A stretch of DNA of 5,198 bases, taken from the NCBI GenBank assembly GCA_937995555.1, contig CALKJX010000276.1, positions 1 to 5,198 of the forward strand. The letters are read 5' to 3'. Position 1 is the stretch's first letter. Each line of letters opens with the position of its first letter. This stretch comes from an uncultured Elioraea sp. (GTDB lineage Bacteria > Pseudomonadota > Alphaproteobacteria > Acetobacterales > Acetobacteraceae). Below, one piece after another: positions 1 through 5,198 of the stretch. The position numbers were made by a program, and so were the translations under genes. The notes beneath the pieces are model-generated. The model searched no databases, was not told the origin of the DNA, and saw only the letters and a list, made by a program, of their open reading frames with translations.

Positions 1-1429
1 CGGTCTCGGGGTCGCTGTCGGCGACCACGCCGGCACCGGCCTGGACGTACATCGTGCCGTCCTTCACCACCGCGGTGCGCAGCCCGATGCAGGTGTCCAT
101 GTCGCCGCCGGCTGCGAAGTAGCCGATGCAGCCGGCATAGACGCCACGCCGCTCGGGCTCCAGCTCCTCGATGATCTCCATCGCGCGGACCTTCGGCGCA
201 CCCGACAGCGTCCCGGCGGGAAATCCGGCCATCAGCGCGTCCACGGCATCGAGCCCCGGCCGCAGCTTGCCCTCCACATGCGAGGAGATGTGCATCACGT
301 GGCTGTAGCGCTCGACCACGAACTGCTCCTTCACCCGTACCGTGCCGATCGCGGCGACCCGGCCGACATCGTTGCGCCCCAGGTCCAGCAGCATCAGGTG
401 CTCGGCGCGCTCCTTCGGATCGTTCAGCAGGTCCTGTTCGAGGCGGAGATCCTCCTCGTGCGTCGCCCCGCGCGGGCGCGTGCCGGCGAGCGGACGGATG
501 GTCACCGTGCCCTCGCGCAGCCGCACCATGATCTCGGGCGAGGAGCCGACCACCGCGAAGCCGCCGAAATCGAGGAAGAACAGGAACGGCGAGGGGTTCA
601 GCCGCCGCAGTGAGCGGTAGAGGGCGAAGGGCGGCAGCGCGAAGGGCACGGCGAAGCGCTGGCTGGGCACGATCTGGAACGCATCGCCCGCGTGGATGTA
701 CGCGACCGCCTTGGCGACCGCCGCCTTGTAGTCGTCCTTCGTCATGTTGCTGCGCACGGCGCCGAGATCCGGCGGCGCGGCGGGGGCGGCGGGCGGCGGC
801 GGCAGCGGCCGCGCCATCGCGGCGGCGGCGGCGGCGAGGCGGGCGTCGGCGGCGGCGCGCGCGGTCTCGGCATCGACGCCGGGCTGCGGCCGCACGGTGG
901 TGGCGAAGGTCAGCGTGTCGGCCACCGTGTCGAACACCGCGATGATCGTCGGCCGCATCAGGATGCCGTCGGGCAGCCCGAGCGGGTCGGGATTGGTCTC
1001 GGGGATGCGCTCGATGCGGCGGACGAAGTCGTAGGCGAGATAGCCCACCACGCCGGCACTCATCGGCGGCAGGCCGGGCGGCACCTCGACGCGGCTGTCG
1101 GCGAGCAGCCGGCGCAGCGACGCGAGCGCGCCGTCCGGCTCGTCGCGCCAGCCGTTCGGGTCGGTCAGCGCGAAGCGGTTGACCTCGGCCCGGTCGCCGC
1201 GCACGCGCCAGACCAGGTCGGGATCGAGCATGATGATCGAGTAGCGCCCGCGCGCCGCCCCGCCCTCGACGCTCTCCAGCAGTACCGAGTTCGGCCGGCC
1301 GGCGGCGAGCTTCAGGAACGCCGAGACCGGCGTCTCGAGGTCGGACACCGTCGTGGTCCAGAGCAGCTGCGGGATGCCGGACTCGTAGCGGGCCCGGAAC
1401 ATCGCCGCATCCGGCAGTTTCGGGCTCAT
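1..1429 (-). CDS. trpE: Anthranilate synthase component I (C-terminal end outside window)
   Basis: Catalyses chorismate plus ammonia (from a TrpG glutaminase) to anthranilate, the first committed step of tryptophan synthesis, in the cytoplasm. From ATG at 1429, 476 residues are visible; the family is usually about 500, so only a short C-terminal piece is missing. The N-terminal domain has LLES at residues 50-53, the tryptophan feedback-binding motif. A low-complexity Ala/Pro linker at about 190-222 leads to the chorismate-binding domain (about 227 onward). Landmarks there are FQIVPSQRF 251-259, NPSPF 278-282, GSSPEI 295-300, AGTRPRG 315-321, LLDLGRNDVGRV 347-358, HVMHISSHVEGKL 377-389 (His380 probably catalytic) and FPAGTLSGAPK 403-413. 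LLES and the NPSP region favour TrpE over PabB. No good ribosome binding site precedes the ATG, which overlaps the ppiD stop as ATGA. The frame is intact throughout. The TrpG partner is not in the window. Confidence 0.95.
   Translation of the reverse strand, partial: MSPKLPDAAMFRARYESGIPQLLWTTTVSDLETPVSAFLKLAAGRPNSVLLESVEGGAARGRYSIIMLDPDLVWRVRGDRAEVNRFALTDPNGWRDEPDGALASLRRLLADSRVEVPPGLPPMSAGVVGYLAYDFVRRIERIPETNPDPLGLPDGILMRPTIIAVFDTVADTLTFATTVRPQPGVDAETARAAADARLAAAAAAMARPLPPPPAAPAAPPDLGAVRSNMTKDDYKAAVAKAVAYIHAGDAFQIVPSQRFAVPFALPPFALYRSLRRLNPSPFLFFLDFGGFAVVGSSPEIMVRLREGTVTIRPLAGTRPRGATHEEDLRLEQDLLNDPKERAEHLMLLDLGRNDVGRVAAIGTVRVKEQFVVERYSHVMHISSHVEGKLRPGLDAVDALMAGFPAGTLSGAPKVRAMEIIEELEPERRGVYAGCIGYFAAGGDMDTCIGLRTAVVKDGTMYVQAGAGVVADSDPET
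764..862 (-). repeat. Low-complexity GC-triplet tract encoding an Ala/Pro linker in TrpE
   Basis: On the plus strand positions 819-836 are six perfect GCG triplets, next to further GGC-rich imperfect repeats around 774-806. Read as trpE this gives a six-alanine run followed by a Pro/Ala stretch (residues about 190-222), between the N-terminal regulatory domain and the chorismate-binding domain. It is in frame and translated, so it is a flexible linker and not a separate element. The triplet repeat could vary in length between strains without breaking the frame. Confidence 0.75.
1426..1429 (-). promoter_or_regulatory. ATGA stop/start overlap coupling ppiD to trpE
   Basis: Read on the minus strand these four bases are ATGA: ATG (1429-1427) starts trpE and TGA (1428-1426) ends ppiD. 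The bases just upstream contain no clear GGAG-type site, only a weak GGGCGA. TrpE translation therefore probably depends on ribosomes finishing ppiD, a common form of translational coupling. Confidence 0.85.
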
Positions 1430-3309
1430 GGGCTGTCGCCCGCGATCAGGCGGGTGGCCCCGGGGACGATCCGGACATCGGCGCGATCGCGCAGCGCCTG
1501 CACGAACTGCGCCTCCAGATCGCCCGCCAGCGCCTCGGCGAGTTCCTGCTGGCGCGCCGCGATCGCCGGGATTTCGGCCGCGCCGGGGATGATCTCGGCG
1601 ACGGCTGCGACCACGAAGCCCGAGCCGGTCTCGATCATGGTCGCCTCGCCGCGCTTGAGCGCGAACAGCGCAGCGGCGAGCTGTGGCGGAAAGGCGCCGC
1701 CGCGCACATCGCGTGTGAAGGGCTCGGAGCGGCGGGGCGACCAGCCGGCCGCGCGCGCCACCTCGTCGAGCGGACGTCCCGCGCGCGTCTCGGCGAGCAG
1801 CGCGGCCGCCTGCTCCTCCATCGCGCGGCGGCGCTCGGCGCGTTCCCAGGCCGCGCGCACCTCGCGCTCCACCTCGGCGAGCGGACGCAGCGCCGGCGGG
1901 GTCACGGAGCCGACGCGCACGGCGTAGAACACGCCGCCGCTGGTCTCGCTCAACCGCGAGGTCTCGCCGATCCGCGCCTCGAACACCGCCGGGATGATCT
2001 CTCCGGCCTCCGGCCCGAGCTCGATCCGGTTGCCGTCGGGGCCGCGGCCCTCGGCATCCATCGTCGCCTGGATCAGCCTGAGCTCGTGCCGGCGCGCAAC
2101 CTCCGTCAGCGGGATGCCTTCGGCGATGCTGTCCTCGATCCGGTTCGCGCGCGCATAGATCTGGTCGGCCGCACGTTCGAGCGCGACGATCCGCGCCAGC
2201 TCGTCCTTCGCCGCCTCGAAGCTGGGCTCGCGCGCCGGCTCGATCGCGGCGACATGCAGCACGTGCCAGCCGAACGGGCTCTGCACCGGGTCGGTGACGG
2301 TGCCGGCAGGCGCGGCGAAGGCCGGCTCGGCGAGCTCGGGCAGCGGCAGGCCGGAGCGGTCGATCAGCCCGAGCTCGAGCGCGCTGCCGCCGGCCGCCTG
2401 GGCCTGGGTCGCGATCGCGGCGAAGTCCGCGCCGGCGCGCCAGGCCTCGGCGATCGCATGCGCGGCCTCGCGGTCGGGCACCGCCGCCTGGGCGATGCGC
2501 CGGCGCTCGGGAGTGGCGAACTCGGCGCGGCGCTCCTCGTAGGCCTCGCGCAACTCGCGGTCCGAGAGGCGGATCTCGCGCGCGACATCCTCGGTCGAGA
2601 GCAGCACCAGGTCGAACTGGCGGAACTCGGGGGCCGAGAACTGATCGGGGTTGTTCTCGTGGAAGCGCGCGAGCTGCGCCTCGGTCGGCTCGGGCGGGGC
2701 GGGGGCGGCCATCAGGGGCAGCTCGACGAGATCGGCCACGCGCTGTTCGGCGTGGAAGGCGTGCACCGCGCGTGCCAGCACCTGCGGCGCGGCCGCCCCC
2801 GCGCGCACCGAACCCACGAGCTGCTGGCGCGCGAGATCGCCGCGCAGCAGGTCGAGGAAGCGCCTCTCGGTCAGCCCGTTGTTGCGCAGGAAGGACTCGA
2901 ACTGAAGCCGCGAGAACCGTCCGTCCGGACCCTGGAAGCCGGGGGCGGCGAGGATTGTCTGGCGCAGCGCCTCGTCGGTGACGACGACGCCGCGCTGGGC
3001 GGCCTCGGCGCTGATCGCGCGCAGTGCGACCAGCCGCGCGACCGTGCCTTCGGCGATCGCCCGGCGCACCTCCTCGGTCGGCTCGAACTGGCCGCCGAAG
3101 CTGCGCCGGAGCTGCGAGACCTCGCGCTGGAACGCGTCCGTCGCCTCGGCGAGCGGCACCTTCTCGCCCGCCACCGTCGCCACCGACCGGTCGGCACCGC
3201 CGCCGCGGACGAAATCCTCGATGCCCCAGACCGCGAAGGCGACGATCAGCAGCAGGAACAGACCCTTGACGATCCAGTGGTTCAGCGAATTGCGGATGGC
3301 GGTCAGCAT
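1426..3309 (-). CDS. ppiD: Membrane-anchored periplasmic peptidyl-prolyl isomerase-like chaperone, PpiD/SurA family
   Basis: Predicted inner-membrane-anchored folding factor that meets newly exported proteins at the periplasmic face of the Sec translocon. The protein is 627 residues, close to the 623 of E. coli PpiD. A short cytoplasmic start is followed by one membrane helix at about 13-30 (VKGLFLLLIVAFAVWGI), then a SurA-N-like helical domain (about 38-225). The parvulin-like domain at about 265-357 ends in SPFGWHVLHV (344-353). Two more parvulin-like tails occur at about 442-471 and 548-575. Gln274 seems to sit where active parvulins carry His, so isomerase activity is doubtful and a chaperone role more likely. 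The ATG at 3309 is chosen because it puts the anchor helix at the N-terminus as in the family. An in-frame ATG at 3498 would add 63 Arg/Ser-rich residues and overlap tpiA. GGAG lies 12 bases upstream. The stop overlaps the trpE start. Confidence 0.92.
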   Translation of the reverse strand: MLTAIRNSLNHWIVKGLFLLLIVAFAVWGIEDFVRGGGADRSVATVAGEKVPLAEATDAFQREVSQLRRSFGGQFEPTEEVRRAIAEGTVARLVALRAISAEAAQRGVVVTDEALRQTILAAPGFQGPDGRFSRLQFESFLRNNGLTERRFLDLLRGDLARQQLVGSVRAGAAAPQVLARAVHAFHAEQRVADLVELPLMAAPAPPEPTEAQLARFHENNPDQFSAPEFRQFDLVLLSTEDVAREIRLSDRELREAYEERRAEFATPERRRIAQAAVPDREAAHAIAEAWRAGADFAAIATQAQAAGGSALELGLIDRSGLPLPELAEPAFAAPAGTVTDPVQSPFGWHVLHVAAIEPAREPSFEAAKDELARIVALERAADQIYARANRIEDSIAEGIPLTEVARRHELRLIQATMDAEGRGPDGNRIELGPEAGEIIPAVFEARIGETSRLSETSGGVFYAVRVGSVTPPALRPLAEVEREVRAAWERAERRRAMEEQAAALLAETRAGRPLDEVARAAGWSPRRSEPFTRDVRGGAFPPQLAAALFALKRGEATMIETGSGFVVAAVAEIIPGAAEIPAIAARQQELAEALAGDLEAQFVQALRDRADVRIVPGATRLIAGDSP

Positions 3310-3321
3310 CGGGCGCGGCGG

Positions 3322-3325
3322 CTCC
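3322..3325 (-). promoter_or_regulatory. Possible ribosome binding site for ppiD
   Basis: GGAG on the minus strand, 12 bases before the ATG at 3309, somewhat further than the usual 5-9. It still supports the 3309 start over the longer reading from 3498, where the extra sequence would lie inside tpiA. Confidence 0.45.
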
Positions 3326-3349
3326 GTGGGCGCTCTCGAACGGGCGCGG

Positions 3350-3378
3350 ACCCTAGAGCAGCCGACCGGCCGCGGCAA
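3350..3378 (-). promoter_or_regulatory. Candidate sigma70-type promoter for ppiD-trpE
   Basis: On the minus strand TTGCCG (3378-3373, 4 of 6 to TTGACA) is followed after exactly 17 bases by TAGGGT (3355-3350, 3 of 6 to TATAAT). Transcription would begin near 3343, giving a leader of roughly 34 bases that includes the GGAG site. The match is modest and read by eye; the correct spacing and position are the main support. Confidence 0.35.
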
Positions 3379-3426
3379 CGCACGGGCTTGCGCGGGATCG
3401 CGCGGCCGTGTGAGAGGCGGGGGCGA

Positions 3427-3432
3427 GGAGGA
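3427..3432 (+). promoter_or_regulatory. Strong ribosome binding site of tpiA
   Basis: GGAGGA ends five bases before the ATG at 3438. It is a near-perfect Shine-Dalgarno sequence and fixes the tpiA start. Confidence 0.85.
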
Positions 3433-3437
3433 CCGCC

Positions 3438-4187
3438 ATGCCGAGACAGCTGATCGCCGGGAACTGGAAGATGAACGGGCTGAGCGTGCCCGCCGCACGG
3501 CTCGCCGGTGCGATCCGCGAGGCTGTCTCGGCCGCGCCGCCGCCCTGCGACCTGCTGATCTGCCCGCCCTTCACCCTGGTCGGCACTCTCGCGCACGTGA
3601 TGTTGGGCTCGGGGGTGGCGGTGGGCGCGCAGGACTGCCACGCCAAGGTGGCGGGGGCGCACACCGGCGACGTGTCGGCGGCGATGCTGAAGGACGCGGG
3701 CGCCACCGCGGTGATCCTCGGCCATTCCGAGCGGCGCACCGATCACGGCGAGACCGATGCCGAGGTGCGAGCCAAGGCCGAGGCCGCGCTGGCGGCGGGG
3801 CTCGCGCCGATCGTCTGCGTGGGCGAGACGCTGGCCGAGCGCGAGGCCGGGCGGCAGGAGCCAGTGGTGGCGGCGCAGCTCGCGGGGTCGCTGCCGGACG
3901 GGTTCGCCGGCGCGGGCGTGGTGGCCTACGAGCCGGTCTGGGCGATCGGCACCGGCAAGACCCCGACCGAGGCCGACATCGCGGCCATGCACGCGATGAT
4001 CCGCCGCGTGCTGGGCGAGCGGTTCGGCGCGGCCGGCGGGCGGGTGCTGATCCTCTACGGCGGCAGCGTGAAGCCCTCGAACGCGGCCGCGATCCTGGCG
4101 CTGCCGGAGGTGGGCGGGGCGCTGGTGGGGGGGGCCAGCCTGGTCGCCGAGGATTTCCTGGCGATCGCCGCTGCGGCGCAGGTGTGA
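3438..4187 (+). CDS. tpiA: Triosephosphate isomerase
   Basis: Interconverts dihydroxyacetone phosphate and glyceraldehyde 3-phosphate in glycolysis and gluconeogenesis; a cytoplasmic TIM-barrel enzyme, normally a dimer. The 249-residue length is standard. All key residues are visible: Asn9 and Lys11 in GNWKMNG (8-14), the interdigitating loop 3 GAHTGDVS (73-80), catalytic His96 in GHSERR (95-100), catalytic base Glu165 in AYEPVWAIGTGKTPT (163-177) with the mobile loop 6 lid, and the phosphate-binding segments YGGSV (207-211) and GGASL (231-235). The start is fixed by GGAGGA just upstream and by the family N-terminus. It is the first gene of the rightward group, with secG 83 bases downstream. 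An eight-G run (4127-4134) lies in the codons of the last phosphate-binding loop. Nothing suggests loss of function. Confidence 0.98.
   Translation: MPRQLIAGNWKMNGLSVPAARLAGAIREAVSAAPPPCDLLICPPFTLVGTLAHVMLGSGVAVGAQDCHAKVAGAHTGDVSAAMLKDAGATAVILGHSERRTDHGETDAEVRAKAEAALAAGLAPIVCVGETLAEREAGRQEPVVAAQLAGSLPDGFAGAGVVAYEPVWAIGTGKTPTEADIAAMHAMIRRVLGERFGAAGGRVLILYGGSVKPSNAAAILALPEVGGALVGGASLVAEDFLAIAAAAQV
4127..4134 (+). repeat. Eight-base G homopolymer inside tpiA
   Basis: GGGGGGGG spans the last base of a Val codon, two GGG Gly codons (Gly231-Gly232) and the first base of GCC. It is flanked by GCTGG (4121-4125) and CCAGC (4135-4139), which can pair around the run. Homopolymers of this length are prone to slippage and to sequencing error; here the reading frame is intact. 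Confidence 0.8.
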
Positions 4188-4227
4188 GCCCGCCGGGGGT
4201 GGCGCCCGCTGGCCCGAGCCGCTAGAA

Positions 4228-4254
4228 CCCCGCCGATCGCGCGGGGCACCCCGC
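4228..4254 (+). other. Overlapping hairpin arms in the tpiA-secG gap
   Basis: Three arms follow each other: CCCCGC (4228-4233), GCGGGG (4241-4246) and CCCCGC (4249-4254). The middle arm can pair with the first (6 base pairs, 7-base loop) or with the third (5 base pairs, 4-base loop), but not both. No U-tract follows, so it is not an intrinsic terminator. The third arm ends 7 bases before the secG ribosome binding site. The rest of the 83-base gap shows nothing else. Confidence 0.4.
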
Positions 4255-4261
4255 CCGACCC

Positions 4262-4267
4262 GAGGAA
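4262..4267 (+). promoter_or_regulatory. Ribosome binding site of secG
   Basis: GAGGAA ends three bases before the ATG at 4271. It is a good Shine-Dalgarno match, slightly close to the start, and it supports this start codon. Confidence 0.65.
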
Positions 4268-4270
4268 CCC

Positions 4271-4585
4271 ATGAGCTCAGTCCTTCTCATCATCCACCTG
4301 CTGGTGACGCTGTGCCTGATCGTCGTCGTGCTGCTCCAGCGCAGCGAGGGCGGCGGCCTCGGCATCGGCTCCTCGGGCGGCATGGGCGGCTTCATGACCG
4401 GGCGCGGCACGGCGAACCTGCTGACGCGCACCACCGCGATCCTTGGCACGCTGTTCTTCGCGCTCAGCCTGGCGCTGGCGCTGATCAACCAGGGCACCCG
4501 CCAGCCTCGGTCCTTGCTCGATTCGCCGGCCCCGACCGCGCCGGCGCCCGCGCTGCCGTCGCTGCCCGCCGTCCCGACCAACTGA
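4271..4585 (+). CDS. secG: Protein translocase subunit SecG
   Basis: Small inner-membrane subunit of the SecYEG channel that assists SecA-driven protein export. The 104-residue length is typical (110 in E. coli). There are two membrane helices at about 3-22 and 55-72. Between them lies the family signature: VVLLQRSEGGGLG (19-31), a Gly/Ser/Met-rich cytoplasmic loop SSGGMGGFM (34-42), then TRTTAILGTLFF (52-63) leading into helix two. The tail after residue 75 is rich in Pro and Ala with no recognisable domain, as is common and poorly conserved in alphaproteobacterial SecG. The ATG at 4271 has GAGGAA just upstream and starts directly at the first helix, as expected. With no clear terminator on either side, it is probably transcribed with tpiA and pyrG. 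Confidence 0.95.
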   Translation: MSSVLLIIHLLVTLCLIVVVLLQRSEGGGLGIGSSGGMGGFMTGRGTANLLTRTTAILGTLFFALSLALALINQGTRQPRSLLDSPAPTAPAPALPSLPAVPTN

Positions 4586-4614
4586 GAACCCGGCCATTTG
4601 GCTGACCTGCGCCC

Positions 4615-4633
4615 GCCCCGGTTGTGGCGGGGC
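4615..4633 (+). other. Hairpin in the secG-pyrG gap
   Basis: GCCCCG (4615-4620) and CGGGGC (4628-4633) form a perfect 6-base-pair stem with a 7-base loop. An overlapping register, CCCGCC (4612-4617) with GGCGGG (4626-4631), is also possible. No run of T follows, so a Rho-independent terminator is unlikely. Its descending arm contains the 10-mer GCGGGGCACC (4627-4636), identical to 4241-4250 before secG. The rest of this 74-base gap holds only the pyrG ribosome binding site and a weak promoter-like pair. Confidence 0.4.
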
Positions 4634-4649
4634 ACCGAACGCGCGTATC

Positions 4650-4656
4650 AGGGGGG
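4650..4656 (+). promoter_or_regulatory. G-rich ribosome binding site of pyrG
   Basis: AGGGGGG ends three bases before the ATG at 4660. It is an atypical, G-only Shine-Dalgarno, but no better site is near and the pyrG N-terminus fixes this start. Confidence 0.5.
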
Positions 4657-4659
4657 TCC

Positions 4660-5198
<539 letters not shown>

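Larger units (their letters stand above)
3310..3437. promoter_or_regulatory. Divergent intergenic region between ppiD and tpiA
   Basis: These 128 bases separate the two divergent start codons and must hold the promoters for both directions unless those lie inside the genes. A promoter candidate facing ppiD is listed separately. A small inverted repeat, GCGCG-GGAT-CGCGC, occupies 3390-3403, but in DNA this GC-rich it may be chance. No recognisable operator or riboswitch is seen, and no convincing promoter facing tpiA. Confidence 0.6.

Noticed and set aside
692..1927. 411-residue open frame on the plus strand opposite trpE and the ppiD end
   Set aside because: It is antisense to clear trpE and ppiD coding sequence. 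Its product is rich in Arg, Gly and His with no domain, as expected from the complement of GC-rich codons, where stops are rare.
3388..3416. Promoter for tpiA made of TTGCGC and TGAGAG
   Set aside because: The spacing is 17 bases, but the second box matches the consensus at only 2 of 6 positions, too weak to call.
2086..3453. 455-residue open frame on the plus strand opposite ppiD
   Set aside because: It mirrors the ppiD frame, is full of Arg/Gly/Leu low-complexity sequence, has no recognisable motif and runs into the tpiA start. It is a composition artefact.
3310..3498. 63-residue N-terminal extension of PpiD
   Set aside because: It is Arg/Ser/Pro-rich, overlaps the tpiA coding region and would bury the membrane anchor. 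The start at 3309 gives the family-like N-terminus.
3303..3992. 229-residue open frame on the minus strand opposite tpiA
   Set aside because: It is antisense to tpiA, whose catalytic motifs are all present. The product has no family features and overlaps the divergent promoter region.
2978..4225. 415-residue plus-strand frame overlapping tpiA in another phase
   Set aside because: It spans the ppiD start, the intergenic region and all of tpiA out of frame, and its product is Arg/Gly/Ala-rich without motifs.
4586..4659. Rho-independent terminator between secG and pyrG
   Set aside because: A GC stem is present but no T-run follows, so termination is not supported.

Overview
This is a very GC-rich window (estimated by eye at about 70% or more, with G/C at almost every third codon position). 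It carries five recognisable housekeeping genes and no sign of mobile DNA. The protein sequences, the base composition and the gene order (trpE next to ppiD, divergent from tpiA-secG-pyrG) fit an alphaproteobacterium. A high-GC member of the Rhodospirillales/Acetobacteraceae is the most likely source, but that placement is inference and was not checked against a database.

Layout. On the minus strand, positions 3309 to 1 read leftwards: ppiD (SurA/PpiD-type periplasmic folding factor, complete, 627 residues), then trpE (anthranilate synthase component I, 476 residues visible, C-terminal end cut by the window edge). The two genes share an ATGA stop/start overlap, so they are almost certainly one transcript. 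On the plus strand, positions 3438 to 5198 read rightwards: tpiA (triosephosphate isomerase, complete, 249 residues), secG (Sec translocon subunit, complete, 104 residues) and pyrG (CTP synthase, N-terminal 179 residues, cut by the right edge). The gaps between them are 83 and 74 bases and show no convincing intrinsic terminator, so these three may also be co-transcribed. The two groups diverge from a 128-base region (3310-3437). It contains one reasonable promoter candidate for ppiD and a strong ribosome binding site for tpiA.

How the genes relate. They do not form one pathway. TpiA serves central carbon metabolism, TrpE starts tryptophan synthesis from chorismate, and PyrG makes CTP. SecG exports proteins across the inner membrane, and PpiD is a membrane-anchored chaperone that acts on exported proteins, so those two share the secretion theme. 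The cluster looks like a conserved neighbourhood of essential genes.

Novelty. I see no undescribed system. The points worth a second look are small. They are the coupling of trpE to ppiD without a trp leader, three parvulin-like repeats in PpiD with the catalytic His apparently replaced, and a shared 10-base hairpin element in front of secG and pyrG. Others are slippage-prone repeats inside trpE and tpiA and a G-run directly before pyrG. No tRNA, rRNA, CRISPR array, insertion sequence, attachment site or origin is visible.
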